From NCBI RefSeq assembly GCF_030403745.1, contig NZ_JAQMWP010000004.1, forward strand, positions 62,001-126,000: a DNA stretch of 64,000 nucleotides. The letters run 5' to 3'. Position numbers and translations under genes: made by a program. The DNA comes from Streptomyces sp. S.PB5 (GTDB lineage Bacteria > Actinomycetota > Actinomycetes > Streptomycetales > Streptomycetaceae). Shown in pieces: positions 54,195 through 62,787 of the stretch (positions within the stretch are counted from its first letter, which is position 1; each line of letters begins with the position of its first letter). A model generated the notes under the pieces. That model did no database searches and was not told where the DNA came from. It was given only the letters and a program-made list of their open reading frames with translations.

Positions 54195-55325
54195 ATGAGC
54201 ACGACCACACCGTCCACGGAAGAGCCCGAGGGGCCGACCGAGACCACGGCGGCGCCGACCCGGCCCGCCCGGCTGATCCAGAACGAGGCGACCACCGAGA
54301 TCCCCGTCCATCTGCTCTTCCGCGACGACCCCGAGACGGGCGCCGTGCCGCTGAGCCCCGCCGTCGTCGGCCGCCGCCAGGGCACCGGCGAGCAGCCCCG
54401 CTTCCGCCGCCCGGTCCCGGCCGGCCCGCGGCCCGCGCCGCAGGTCGATCCGGCGCTGGTGGAGCGGCCCGCGCGGGTGCTGCCCGGTTCGGCGGGGGTG
54501 CTGGCCGGTGCCTGCGGGATGGCCGGCTGCGTGGCGACCTCGTGGTGGGCGGGCGTGTTGTCGCCGCTCGCGGTGGAGGCGCTGCGGCTGCCGGAGTACG
54601 CGGGTGCCGGGCTCGGTCCCGTGCAGTGGGCGGCGTACGCCGGGGCCGGGGCGCTGAGCCTGTTCGGCTTCGGCGGGCTGGCGCGCGGGCGGACCGGCAG
54701 GGCCTGGGTGCTGGGCCTCTTCGGACGCTACCGGGGCACGGTCCGGCGTACCGGCCTGATGTGGGTCAACCCGCTGCTGCTGCGCCGCCGGGTCGATGTC
54801 CGGCTGCGGCACTGGCGCAGCGAGCCGATGCCGGCCGCCGACGCAGGCGGGGTCGCGCTGCGGGTCGTCGTACTCGTGGTGTGGCGGGTGCGGGACACCG
54901 CGCGGGCCACGCTGGGGGTGGAGGACCACGAGACGTATCTGCGCGAGTGCGTGGAGGCGGCGCTGGTGCGGGTGCCGGTGGAGCTGCCGGGGTCGGCGAG
55001 GGCGTCGGTGGACTCGGCGGCTGAAGCGCTGACCCGGCTGGTCGCGGCGGACGCGGGGCCGGTCGGTCTTGAGGTGTTCTCCGTGCAGCCGGTCCGGGTG
55101 GAGTACGCCCCCGAGGTCGCCGCCGCGATGCACCGCCGGCGGATCGCCGCGCTGGACGCCCAGCACCGGGCGAGCGTGCTGACGTCGGTCGTGGACTCGG
55201 TGGAGGACACGGTGACCCGGCTGACCATGCGGGGGCTGGTGGAGCTGGACGACTACGAACGCAAGGCGCTGGTGAAGGACTTGACGGTGGCGTTCTGCGC
55301 GGGGCGCGGGGAGACGGGTCAGTGA
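54195..55325 (+). CDS. SPFH/Band 7-like membrane protein
   Basis: 376 residues from ATG 54195 (GGAGG upstream). A Pro-rich N-terminus, two membrane helices (VLAGACGMAGCVATSWWAGV; AAYAGAGALSLFGFGGLARG), and an SPFH-like domain (TGLMWVNPLLLRRRVDVRLR, VALRVVVLVVWRVRDTARA, LEVFSVQPVRVEYAPEVAAAM) with a helical C-terminus. SPFH proteins organise membrane microdomains or chaperone proteases. Function here is unknown. Confidence 0.72.
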   Translation: MSTTTPSTEEPEGPTETTAAPTRPARLIQNEATTEIPVHLLFRDDPETGAVPLSPAVVGRRQGTGEQPRFRRPVPAGPRPAPQVDPALVERPARVLPGSAGVLAGACGMAGCVATSWWAGVLSPLAVEALRLPEYAGAGLGPVQWAAYAGAGALSLFGFGGLARGRTGRAWVLGLFGRYRGTVRRTGLMWVNPLLLRRRVDVRLRHWRSEPMPAADAGGVALRVVVLVVWRVRDTARATLGVEDHETYLRECVEAALVRVPVELPGSARASVDSAAEALTRLVAADAGPVGLEVFSVQPVRVEYAPEVAAAMHRRRIAALDAQHRASVLTSVVDSVEDTVTRLTMRGLVELDDYERKALVKDLTVAFCAGRGETGQ

Positions 55326-55370
55326 CGGACCGGTGATGGGACCAGTGACGGGACCGGTGACCGGACCAGT
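55323..55370. repeat. Short tandem repeats GGACC(A/G)GTGA
   Basis: Four to five imperfect copies of GGACCRGTGA between the SPFH gene and the first DasR-like site. Confidence 0.5.
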
Positions 55371-55371
55371 G

Positions 55372-55386
55372 ATTGGTCTGGACATG
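55372..55386 (+). promoter_or_regulatory. DasR-like (dre) site 1 upstream of LPMO
   Basis: ATTGGTCTGGACATG resembles the DasR responsive element core TGGTCTAGACCA with two or three mismatches, 85 bp before the LPMO start. Confidence 0.4.
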
Positions 55387-55410
55387 CTCAAGTAACGGCA
55401 ATAATCTGGG

Positions 55411-55426
55411 ACTTGGTCTAGACCTG
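55411..55426 (+). promoter_or_regulatory. DasR-like (dre) site 2 upstream of LPMO
   Basis: ACTTGGTCTAGACCTG carries the palindromic TGGTCTAGACC core of Streptomyces DasR sites, 45 bp before the start codon. DasR controls chitin and chitosan utilisation genes in response to glucosamine-6-phosphate. Confidence 0.62.
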
Positions 55427-55470
55427 CACGCCTCACTGAACTTCCCCCACGTTCTCCAGGGAGCGGCAGC

Positions 55471-56076
55471 ATGCGCAAAAAGACCAAGTGGTACGCCGCC
55501 GTGCTGGGCCTCAGCACGGCCGGAGCCCTCGTGCTCTCCTCCGGCGGCGCCAGCGGCCACGGCTACACCGACCTGCCCATCAGCCGGCAGAAGCTCTGTC
55601 AGAACGGCACCGTGACGGGCTGCGGCGACATCCAGTGGGAGCCGCAGAGCGTCGAGGGACCGAAGGGCTTCCCGGGCTCCGGTCCGGCCGACGGCACGAT
55701 ATGCAGCGGCGGCCTGAGCAGGTTCAGCCAGCTCAGCTCGCCGCGGACCCCCTCGGGCGGCACCTGGCCCGCCACCAGGGTGACCGGCGGGCAGAGCTAC
55801 ACCTTCCGCTGGCAGTTCACCGCCCGCCACGCCACCACCGACTTCAAGTACTACGTCACGAAGCCGGGGTGGAACCAGAACCACAACCTCGCCCGCTCCG
55901 ACCTCAACCTGACCCCGTTCCTGACGGTCCCCTACAACAACGCCCAGCCCCCGGCCACCCTCTCCCACAGCGGCACCCTGCCGTCGGGGCTGAGCGGCCG
56001 GCACGTGATCCTCGCGGTGTGGACGATCGCGGACACGGGCAACGCGTTCTACGCCTGCTCGGACGTGACCTTCTGA
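55471..56076 (+). CDS. AA10 lytic polysaccharide monooxygenase
   Basis: 201 residues with signal peptide ending at GGASG and mature N-terminal His (HGYTDLPISRQKLC), the first copper-brace residue. The second is His in FTARHATTDF. It continues with YVTKPGWNQ and VWTIADTGNAFYACSDVTF. There is no CBM or linker. In S. coelicolor and S. lividans the LPMO near cslA-glxA (LpmP, SCO2833) helps insert glycan through the wall; classical activity is oxidative chitin or cellulose cleavage. DasR-like sites lie upstream. Confidence 0.9.
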   Translation: MRKKTKWYAAVLGLSTAGALVLSSGGASGHGYTDLPISRQKLCQNGTVTGCGDIQWEPQSVEGPKGFPGSGPADGTICSGGLSRFSQLSSPRTPSGGTWPATRVTGGQSYTFRWQFTARHATTDFKYYVTKPGWNQNHNLARSDLNLTPFLTVPYNNAQPPATLSHSGTLPSGLSGRHVILAVWTIADTGNAFYACSDVTF

Positions 56077-56192
56077 CCCACCCGCGGATCTCTGAGCGTT
56101 ACTTGAGACAGGCGCGCTTCCCCCGGGGGTAGGTTCCCCCCACAGCAGTACTGACCGGTACCTGACCAGTACCTGACCTCGGGGGAAGCGCC

Positions 56193-56708
56193 ATGGACCT
56201 GATCTTCTACGCCGCACCCAGCCTCATCCTGGTGGTGGTCGCCTTCATCGGCTACCGCGTGGTGCACCGCTCGCTGCAGCTGCGCACCGCCTGGAACAGC
56301 GGGCTGACGGCGGAGGGGCGCTGTCTGCGGGTGTTCACGACCACGCACGGCGGCGGCCACGACACCTCGGTGCGGACCACGCTGCACCACGTCTACGAGT
56401 TCACCGCCCGCGACGGCCGCACGGTCCGCTTCGAGGAGGAAGACGGCCCGAGGACGGTCGTCGAGGGCGACTTCGTCACCATCCACTACGCCGAGGGCGC
56501 CAGTGTCGTCGCGACGGCCAAGTCGCCGAGCCACGGCAAGCTGGCGGCGTCCACCGTCTTCGTCCTGGCGTTCCTCGGGGTGGCCGTGGTGTTCTGCATC
56601 GGCTTCATGGTCACGTACAGCCAGATGTCCGACGAGTTCGGCTTCGGCGACGACTCCGGTAACACCGGCGAAGTGGTCGTCGTCGACGGAGAGACCCTCA
56701 TGCCGTGA
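56193..56708 (+). CDS. DUF3592 membrane protein
   Basis: 171 residues with two membrane helices (LIFYAAPSLILVVVAFIGYR, STVFVLAFLGVAVVFCIGFMV) around a globular domain (TLHHVYEFTARDGRTVRFEE, VTIHYAEG) typical of DUF3592. Start ATG 56193 follows GGGGGAAG. Function unknown. Confidence 0.75.
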   Translation: MDLIFYAAPSLILVVVAFIGYRVVHRSLQLRTAWNSGLTAEGRCLRVFTTTHGGGHDTSVRTTLHHVYEFTARDGRTVRFEEEDGPRTVVEGDFVTIHYAEGASVVATAKSPSHGKLAASTVFVLAFLGVAVVFCIGFMVTYSQMSDEFGFGDDSGNTGEVVVVDGETLMP

Positions 56709-56805
56709 CGTTCCCGACCGCTTGAGAATCCGTGAGACTCCCTGAGAGTCCCTGAGGGTCCCTGGGGCTCCACATCTGACGCTCCACCAACTACCGTGCG
56801 CCGCC

Positions 56806-58467
56806 ATGGAGTCCAAAGGGCGCACGGTCGCGGAGCTCGTCGCCTCCCGGTGGGGCGACCACCGGCCGGGGCTGTGGTTCGAGGAGCAGGTGCTCACCCA
56901 CCACCAGGTCGCGGCGGCCGCCGCGACCCGGGCGGCCCTGCTGACCGATGTGCTTCCGCCGGGCGCGCACATCGGCGTCCTCCTCGACAACACCCCTGAG
57001 TACCCCCTGTGGTTGAGCGCCGCCGCTCTCGCCCGCAAGGCCGTCGCCGGCATCAACCCCACCCGCCGCGGCCCTGAACTGGCCCGCGACATCCTGCACA
57101 CCGAATGCCGGATCCTGATCACCGAGCCGGCCCATCTCGGCCTCCTGCGAGATCTCGAACTCCCCGGTATCCGGCTGCTGGTGACCGGCACCGAGGAGTA
57201 CGACGCCCTGCTGGCGCCCTATGTGCAGGCGCGGCCGGACCCCGCCGGGGCCACCCCGCGCGACCGTCTCCTCCTCTACTTCACCTCGGGCTCGACCGGC
57301 GCCCCCAAGGCCGCGATCTGCACGCAGGGCCGGCTGGCCGCCGCCGGACGTTCGCTGGCCGGCCAGTTCGGCGTCCGCCCCGACGACGTCCACTACATCT
57401 GCATGCCGATGTTCCACGGCAACGCGGTGATCGCCGACTGGGCGCCCGCGCTGGTGGCCGGGGCGGGGGTGGCGCTGCGGCGGCGGTTCTCGGCGTCGGG
57501 GTTCCTGGGGGACGTGCGGCGGTACGGGGCGACGTACTTCACGTATGTGGGGCGCGCCGTGCAGTACCTGCTCGCCACGGAGCCGCGGCCCGACGACCGG
57601 GACAACCCGCTGCGCACGGGCTTCGGCACGGAGGCCGGTGCGGTGGACGCGGCCGCCTTCGAGCGGCGGTTCGGGGTACGGCTGGTGGAGGGGTACGGGT
57701 CCTCCGAGGGCGGGGCGGCCGTGCAGTGGTCGCCGGGGACTCCGGCCGGGGCGGTGGGGCGGGCGGGGCCGGGGCTTGCCGTGGTGGACCAGGAGACGCG
57801 TGAGGAGTGTCCGCCGGCCGTCTTCGACCCGGCCGGACGGCTGCTGAACGGGGACGCGGCGATCGGGGAGCTGGTGAACAAGGCGCCGAACCCGTTCGAG
57901 GGGTACTGGCGCAATCCGGCGGCGGAGGCCGAGCGGCGGCGGGACGGCTGGTACTGGACCGGGGACCTCTTCTACCGGGACCGGGACGGCTACCTCTACT
58001 TCGCCGGTCGCACCGACGACCGGATCCGGGTCGACAGCGAGAACCTGGCCGCGGCGATGATCGAGAACATCCTCGCGCGCTACGAGGGGGCCGAGGCCGT
58101 CGCCGTGTACGCGGTCCCCGACCCCGTGACCGGGGACCAGGTGATGGCCACGATCGCGGGCCGATTCGACCCGGCGGAGTTCGATGACTTCCTGGCCGCA
58201 CAGCCCGACCTCGGGACCAAGATGGCACCCCGGTTCGTACGGGTCGTGAAGCACATGCCGGTCACGGCAACCAACAAGATCAACCGGGCACTGCTGAGGA
58301 AACAGGGCCTGGAGTGCGACGATCCGGTGTGGGTGCGGGGCGATACGCGGGCGTCGGGCGCCCAGCCGGTCCGCGTGGCGCCGACAACGCCGAAGGGCCC
58401 CTCGCTCCCACGAGAGGCCCTTCCGGAGTGCGCCGCCAGGGACTCGAACCCCGGACCCGCTGATTAA
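56806..58467 (+). CDS. Acyl-CoA synthetase-like AMP-binding enzyme, reads into tRNA-Lys
   Basis: 553 residues. P-loop LYFTSGSTGAPKAAI, MPMFHGNAV, FGTEAGA, VEGYGSSEGGAAV, WYWTGDLFYRDRDGYLYFAGR, RIRVDSENLAAAMIE (A8) and catalytic Lys in TATNKINRALLRKQG (A10) make it a complete acyl-CoA synthetase-like enzyme. The last residues (ECAARDSNPGPAD) are the antisense translation of the tRNA-Lys 3' end, so no stop occurs before the tRNA. TACCGT eight bases before the ATG hints at a leaderless transcript. Confidence 0.85.
   Translation: MESKGRTVAELVASRWGDHRPGLWFEEQVLTHHQVAAAAATRAALLTDVLPPGAHIGVLLDNTPEYPLWLSAAALARKAVAGINPTRRGPELARDILHTECRILITEPAHLGLLRDLELPGIRLLVTGTEEYDALLAPYVQARPDPAGATPRDRLLLYFTSGSTGAPKAAICTQGRLAAAGRSLAGQFGVRPDDVHYICMPMFHGNAVIADWAPALVAGAGVALRRRFSASGFLGDVRRYGATYFTYVGRAVQYLLATEPRPDDRDNPLRTGFGTEAGAVDAAAFERRFGVRLVEGYGSSEGGAAVQWSPGTPAGAVGRAGPGLAVVDQETREECPPAVFDPAGRLLNGDAAIGELVNKAPNPFEGYWRNPAAEAERRRDGWYWTGDLFYRDRDGYLYFAGRTDDRIRVDSENLAAAMIENILARYEGAEAVAVYAVPDPVTGDQVMATIAGRFDPAEFDDFLAAQPDLGTKMAPRFVRVVKHMPVTATNKINRALLRKQGLECDDPVWVRGDTRASGAQPVRVAPTTPKGPSLPREALPECAARDSNPGPAD
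58392..58423 (-). terminator. Terminator of tRNA-Lys (copy 2), inside the acyl-CoA synthetase ORF
   Basis: GAAGGGCC-CTCG / CGAG-GGCCCTTC hairpin just downstream of the tRNA on the minus strand. Confidence 0.7.
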
Positions 58468-58502
58468 GAGTCAGCTGCTCTAACCAACTGAGCTAGCGGC
58501 GC
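58429..58502 (-). tRNA. tRNA-Lys (CTT), second copy
   Basis: Identical in sequence to the tRNA at 52518-52591: 74 nt, anticodon CTT, no encoded CCA. Its 3' end overlaps the end of the convergent acyl-CoA synthetase-like frame. Confidence 0.95.
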
Positions 58503-58619
58503 ATAACCCTCGCCAGCTGCGCTTTCCTGCTTCGCGGCTGGCGACGAAGAAAATACTACCTGGTCTCCAGGGGTGCTTTTGACCACCGATGGGTGGCCCT
58601 CGGGCGACGGGGCGGCGGG

Positions 58620-59378
58620 CTAGATCGCGAGGCTCAGCAGTACCGGTGCCGCGTTCCGGTTCAGGGCGTCCGCGGCCTGGCGGAGGCGGTGGGCGTGTTC
58701 GACCGGGAGGGAGAGGGCGAGGCAGCCCACGGAGGACCCGGCCGTGACCGGGACCGCCGCGCAGACCGTGCCCACCGCGTACTCCTGGAGGTCGAGGTGG
58801 GGAACCGTCGGCGGCTGGGACTCCAGACGGGAGAGCAGGAGCTTGTCGTTGGTGATGGTCCGGGAGGTGAGGCGGGCCATCTTGTGCCGGGAGAGATGGT
58901 CGCGCCGGCCGTTGTGGTCGAGCTGACCCAGCAGGCTCTTGCCGATCGCGGTGGCGTGGGCGGAGTAGCGGAAATCGACCCACTCGTTGACCACCGGCAT
59001 GGTCGGGCCGTCGGCGTACTGGGCGATCTTGATCTCTCCGTCGACGTACCGGCTGAGATACACCGCCGCGCCGACCGAGTCGCGCAGCCGGTCGAGGGTG
59101 CGCTGGAGTGTCTCGCGCAGTGCCTGCTCACGGTCATGGGCGGAGCCGAGTCGGGACAGCGCGTCGCCGGTGACGTACGCGCCGTCGGTGACCTGCTCGA
59201 CGTATCCCTCGCGGCGCAGCATCCTCAGGAGCGTGGTCAGTCGCTCCGGTTCGATGCCGGTCTGCTTGGCGAGGGTCGCGTCGGTGACTCCGGTGGTGTG
59301 CCGTGCCACGGTCTCCAGGACGCGCAGGGCGTCCTGGGCCGAGTGGTACGGCGCGGTCGGCTCGTGCTTCAGCGCCAC
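58620..59378 (-). CDS. IclR-family transcriptional regulator
   Basis: 252 residues from GTG 59378 (AGGGGGAA upstream). N-terminal winged helix (HSAQDALRVLETVARHTTGV, TDATLAKQTGIEPERLTTLL) and a C-terminal effector domain with FRYSAHATAIGKSLLG and VCAAVPVTAGSSVGCLALSL. It follows the ehu operon on the same strand (221-bp gap), so it may be a local regulator; the direct repeats upstream of ehuB are its candidate operator. Confidence 0.87.
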   Translation of the reverse strand: MALKHEPTAPYHSAQDALRVLETVARHTTGVTDATLAKQTGIEPERLTTLLRMLRREGYVEQVTDGAYVTGDALSRLGSAHDREQALRETLQRTLDRLRDSVGAAVYLSRYVDGEIKIAQYADGPTMPVVNEWVDFRYSAHATAIGKSLLGQLDHNGRRDHLSRHKMARLTSRTITNDKLLLSRLESQPPTVPHLDLQEYAVGTVCAAVPVTAGSSVGCLALSLPVEHAHRLRQAADALNRNAAPVLLSLAI

Positions 59379-59599
59379 GGTGTTCCCCCTGCGCTCGCTT
59401 AAGTCGCTCTACAACTGGGCCGTAATCCGGACAGCGAATCCTCTCCACGATAACGGGCAAGAGGCGTGAAGTGAGGGCCTGTTGACGAGATTCCATACCT
59501 CTCAGCTGGGGTGCTGACCTGCTGGCATATGCCAGAGTCAGGACCCGGTCACCAGACCTCGTACATCGGCGGATTCACTTCTTGTAGGCGACCCCGCCG

Positions 59600-60391
59600 T
59601 CACAGCACCGCGCTGAGAAATTCCCGCGTCCGGTCTTTCTCCGGCTCACTGAAGATCTTCTCCGGCGGCCCGGCCTCGATGATCCGGCCGGAGTCGAACA
59701 TCAGGACCTGGTCCGAGATGTCCCGGGCGAAATTCATCTCGTGGGTCACACAGAGCATCGTGATGTCGGTGGTGCGGGCGATGTCCCGCAGCACGTCGAG
59801 GACGCCCGCGACCAGCTCGGGGTCGAGCGCGGAGGTCACCTCGTCCAGCAGCAGGACCTTCGGGCGCATCGCCAGCGCCCGTGCGATCGCCACCCGCTGC
59901 TGCTGGCCGCCGGAGAGCTGCGAGGGCCGGGCGTCGCACTTGTCGGCGAGGCCCACGAGGTCGAGGAGCTCACGGGCGCGGGCCTCCGCCTCGTCCTTGG
60001 ACAGGCCGAGCACGGTGACCGGGGCCTCGGTGATGTTCCTGAGGGCCGACATGTTCGGGAACAGGTTGAACTGCTGGAACACCATCCCGATCTGCTTGCG
60101 GACCTCGCGGACCTGCTTCTCCGGCGCCGGGAACAGCCGCTGCCCGTCGACGGTGATGATCCCCTCGTCGGGCTTGGTCAGCGTCATCAGCAGCCGCAGG
60201 ATCGTGGTCTTGCCCGACCCGGACGGCCCGATGAGGGTGACGTGCTTGCCGGCCGACACGGAGAAGTCGAGGTGGTCGAGGACGGTGTTGTCCCCGAACC
60301 GCTTGGTGACCTGCTCCAGACGGATCAGCTCGCCGTTGCCCCGCTTGTCGGCGGGGTTCATGTCAGGGGTCTGCTGGATGTCAGTGGACAA
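59600..60391 (-). CDS. ehuA: EhuA-like amino-acid/ectoine ABC transporter ATPase
   Basis: 263 residues. Walker A IGPSGSGKTT, Q-loop, signature LSGGQQQRVAIARAL, Walker B VLLLDEVTSALD and H-loop VTHE are present. Start TTG 60391 is preferred because GGAG lies eight bases upstream and it overlaps the ehuD stop; ATG 60361 is the alternative. With ehuB, ehuC and ehuD it forms a polar-amino-acid or ectoine uptake system. Symbols are by order and similarity; ectoine is not proven here. Confidence 0.85.
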   Translation of the reverse strand: MSTDIQQTPDMNPADKRGNGELIRLEQVTKRFGDNTVLDHLDFSVSAGKHVTLIGPSGSGKTTILRLLMTLTKPDEGIITVDGQRLFPAPEKQVREVRKQIGMVFQQFNLFPNMSALRNITEAPVTVLGLSKDEAEARARELLDLVGLADKCDARPSQLSGGQQQRVAIARALAMRPKVLLLDEVTSALDPELVAGVLDVLRDIARTTDITMLCVTHEMNFARDISDQVLMFDSGRIIEAGPPEKIFSEPEKDRTREFLSAVL

Positions 60392-61067
60392 GACGTCGCT
60401 CCAGGGCTCGCATGAGGAGGGAGGCCAGATAGGAGATGAGGATGAAGGCCACGCCGATCACGGTCAGGGGCTCGGTGAACTGGAAGTGCTCCTGGGAGAA
60501 GAGCCGCGCCTGGCCGAGCATGTCGAGGACGGTGATCGCCATCAGCAGCGGCGTGTCCTTGAGCATGGCGATGACGTAGTTGCCGAGCGCGGGCACGACC
60601 CGTCGGATCGCCTGCGGCAGGATCACCACCCGCCACGTCCGCGCCACCGGCAGGTTCAGCGCCGTCGCGGCCTCCCACTGGCCGACCGGCACCGCCTCGA
60701 TACCGGCCCGGTAGACCTGCATCGTGTACGTCGAGTAGTGCAGGCCGATCGCGAAGACACCGGTGGTCAGCGCGGAGAAGGTCAGACCCCACTCGGGCAG
60801 CACGTAGAAGAGGAAGAACAGCTGCACCAGCAGCGGGGTGTTCCGTACGAACTCGGTGACCGCGCCCACCGGCCAGGTCACCCTCCCCCAGGCTCGGCTT
60901 CGCTCGCCCGGGGGGACCCCCATGGTCGGCGCCCGCATCAGCAGCGCCCACACCAGGCCGAGCGCGAACGAGATCACCGAGCCCAGCGCCAGCGCCTGCA
61001 GGGTGACGAGCAGCCCGTCCCAGAACTGCGGCATGAAGTCGCCGACCGCGCCCCAGTCCCACTTCAT
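60381..61067 (-). CDS. ehuD: EhuD-like ABC transporter permease (with REP-like insertion)
   Basis: 228 residues, HisM-type permease with about five membrane helices; the EAA-like loop is WEAATALNLPVARTWRVVIL. Between LLMRAPT and WPVGAVTEFVRNTPLL there is an extra GVPPGERSRAWGRVT-type segment encoded by a repeated Streptomyces palindrome, absent from the family pattern I know. The ATG overlaps the ehuC stop by 4 bp. Confidence 0.85.
   Translation of the reverse strand: MKWDWGAVGDFMPQFWDGLLVTLQALALGSVISFALGLVWALLMRAPTMGVPPGERSRAWGRVTWPVGAVTEFVRNTPLLVQLFFLFYVLPEWGLTFSALTTGVFAIGLHYSTYTMQVYRAGIEAVPVGQWEAATALNLPVARTWRVVILPQAIRRVVPALGNYVIAMLKDTPLLMAITVLDMLGQARLFSQEHFQFTEPLTVIGVAFILISYLASLLMRALERRLVH
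60882..60923. repeat. REP-like palindromic element within ehuD
   Basis: CCTCCCCCAGGCTCGGC...GCTCGCCCGGGGGGACCCC: the common Streptomyces CCCCCAG/GGGGG palindrome. It sits in frame in the coding sequence. Confidence 0.65.
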
Positions 61068-61798
61068 CCGAGACCACCACCCGAGGAGGAGGCGCCGACA
61101 CCGGTCGTCTCGGCGCGCTTGAGTTCATGTGCGGAGACCGTGCTCGCCGGGGCCTTCCCGACCCCCGCCTTCAGCTTCTTCTCCAGGCCGCGCATCACGC
61201 GGGTGAGGGCGAAGGCGATCACGAAGTAGATGACCAGCAGATACGTGTAGATCTCCTGGCTCTCCTGCAGGGCGAGCCGCACCAGGTTCCCGCTGAACGC
61301 CAGGTCGCCCATGCCGATGATCGACACCAGCGCGGTGCCCTTCAGCAGTTCGATGAGCAGGTTGGAGAACGACGGGATCATCTCCGGCACCGCCTGCGGC
61401 AGCAGGATCAGCCTCAGCCGCTGCCAGGGCGTGAAGCTGAGCGCGATCCCGCCCTCCTGCTGCGCCGGGTCGACCGAGTTCAGCGCCCCGCGCACGATCT
61501 CCGAGCCGTACGCGCCGTACGTCAGCCCCAGCGCCAGCGTGCCCGCCCACAGCGGCACCAGCTGCCAGCCGAAGGAGAGCGGCAGCACGAAGTACACCCA
61601 GAAGATCATGATGAGCGCCGAGGTCCCGCGGAACACCTCGGTGTAGAAGCCGGCGAGGAACCGGACGATCCACAGCCGGTGGGTGCGCGCGACACCGACG
61701 ACGAACGACACGGCGGCCGCCAGCAGCGCACTGCACACCAGCAGCTGGACGGTGACCCAGACGCCCTTGAGTACGAGTTCCCACAGTCCGCCGGTCAT
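61064..61798 (-). CDS. ehuC: EhuC-like ABC transporter permease
   Basis: 244 residues. HisQ-type permease: LVLKGVWVTVQLLVCSALLA, FRGTSALIMIFWVYFVLPL and the EAA-type QQEGGIALSFTPWQRLRLIL. About five membrane helices. Four-base overlaps with both ehuB and ehuD. Confidence 0.87.
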   Translation of the reverse strand: MTGGLWELVLKGVWVTVQLLVCSALLAAAVSFVVGVARTHRLWIVRFLAGFYTEVFRGTSALIMIFWVYFVLPLSFGWQLVPLWAGTLALGLTYGAYGSEIVRGALNSVDPAQQEGGIALSFTPWQRLRLILLPQAVPEMIPSFSNLLIELLKGTALVSIIGMGDLAFSGNLVRLALQESQEIYTYLLVIYFVIAFALTRVMRGLEKKLKAGVGKAPASTVSAHELKRAETTGVGASSSGGGLG

Positions 61799-62712
61799 CC
61801 GCCCGCCCCTTCGCCGCAGAGGTCCTTCGCGGTGAGGTCGGTCATCTCCGCCTCCGTGAACCCGAAGGGCCTCAGGATCCGGAACAGCTCCCCGCTCTTC
61901 TTCAGCTTCCGCAGCTCCACGTTGAAGGCGTCCCGCAGCCCGGTCTCGGTCGGCCGGAACGCGAACGCGCCGCCGTCGACATGCGGCTTGCCGTCCACCA
62001 GGGGCGCGAAGGCCTTGGTGGCCTCGGCCTTGGCTGACTTCTTGACGACTTCGCGGGTGGTGAGCGCCGTACCGGCGAACACGTCGGCCCGCCCCGCCTC
62101 CACGGCGTTCAGCCCCGCGACCTGGTCCGGCACGATCAGGATGTCGCTCTCCGCGTACCCCGCGTCCACGGCGTACTGGATCTCCGCGTACCCGGTCCCG
62201 GTCGCGAACTTGGCCTTCTTCTCGACGACGTCCTTGTAGTCGTGCAGCCCCTTGGGATTGCCCTTCCGCACGATGAACGAATCGAGCATCTGGTAGTCGG
62301 GGTCGGCGAAGATGACCTGCTCACAGCGCTCGGGGTTGACATACATCCCGGCGGCGACGACATCGAACTGCTGCGAGTTCAGCCCCGGTATGAGGGACCC
62401 GAACTCGGTCGGCACGGGCTGTACCCGGTCGACCCCGAGCCGCTTGAAGATCGCCTTGGCCAGCTCCGGAGCCTCACCGGTCAGCTCGCCGTCCTTGTCG
62501 ATGTACCCGAAGGGGATCTCGCCGGCGATTCCCAGCCGTACGACACCCGCCGCCCTGAGGCGTTCGAGCAGATCACCGCCGTCCTCGGTCGAAGCCGTGG
62601 CCACCCGCGAGCAGCCGGCGGCCCCCAGCGCACCGAGCGCCGCCACCCCCGCGAGCAGCGATCGGCGTGTGGTTCCGGATGTGTGTTCGCCATGTTCCCT
62701 TGGTGGAGCCAT
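61795..62712 (-). CDS. ehuB: EhuB-like solute-binding lipoprotein
   Basis: 305 residues. Twin-arginine-like TTRRSLLAGVAALGALGAAGC with lipobox Cys, then a type II periplasmic-binding fold: VVRLGIAGEIPFGYIDKDGE, FGSLIPGLNSQQFDVVAAGM, MLDSFIVRKGNP, and VDGGAFAFRPTET. First gene of the operon, divergent from the DUF3830 gene. Resembles EhuB, the ectoine/hydroxyectoine-binding protein of Sinorhizobium; another polar amino acid is possible. Confidence 0.85.
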   Translation of the reverse strand: MAPPREHGEHTSGTTRRSLLAGVAALGALGAAGCSRVATASTEDGGDLLERLRAAGVVRLGIAGEIPFGYIDKDGELTGEAPELAKAIFKRLGVDRVQPVPTEFGSLIPGLNSQQFDVVAAGMYVNPERCEQVIFADPDYQMLDSFIVRKGNPKGLHDYKDVVEKKAKFATGTGYAEIQYAVDAGYAESDILIVPDQVAGLNAVEAGRADVFAGTALTTREVVKKSAKAEATKAFAPLVDGKPHVDGGAFAFRPTETGLRDAFNVELRKLKKSGELFRILRPFGFTEAEMTDLTAKDLCGEGAGG

Positions 62713-62738
62713 GGCGGCGCGGCTACCCGAAGGCATGC

Positions 62739-62787
62739 GATGTATGCGCCCTGGTTCGCGGGACTGGATGTATGCACCCTGGTTTGC
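62739..62787. promoter_or_regulatory. Pair of direct repeats in divergent ehuB / DUF3830 promoter
   Basis: GATGTATGC(G/A)CCCTGGTT(C/T)GC occurs at 62739-62759 and 62767-62787, 28 bp apart. The second copy abuts the DUF3830 ATG. Probable operator. Confidence 0.62.
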
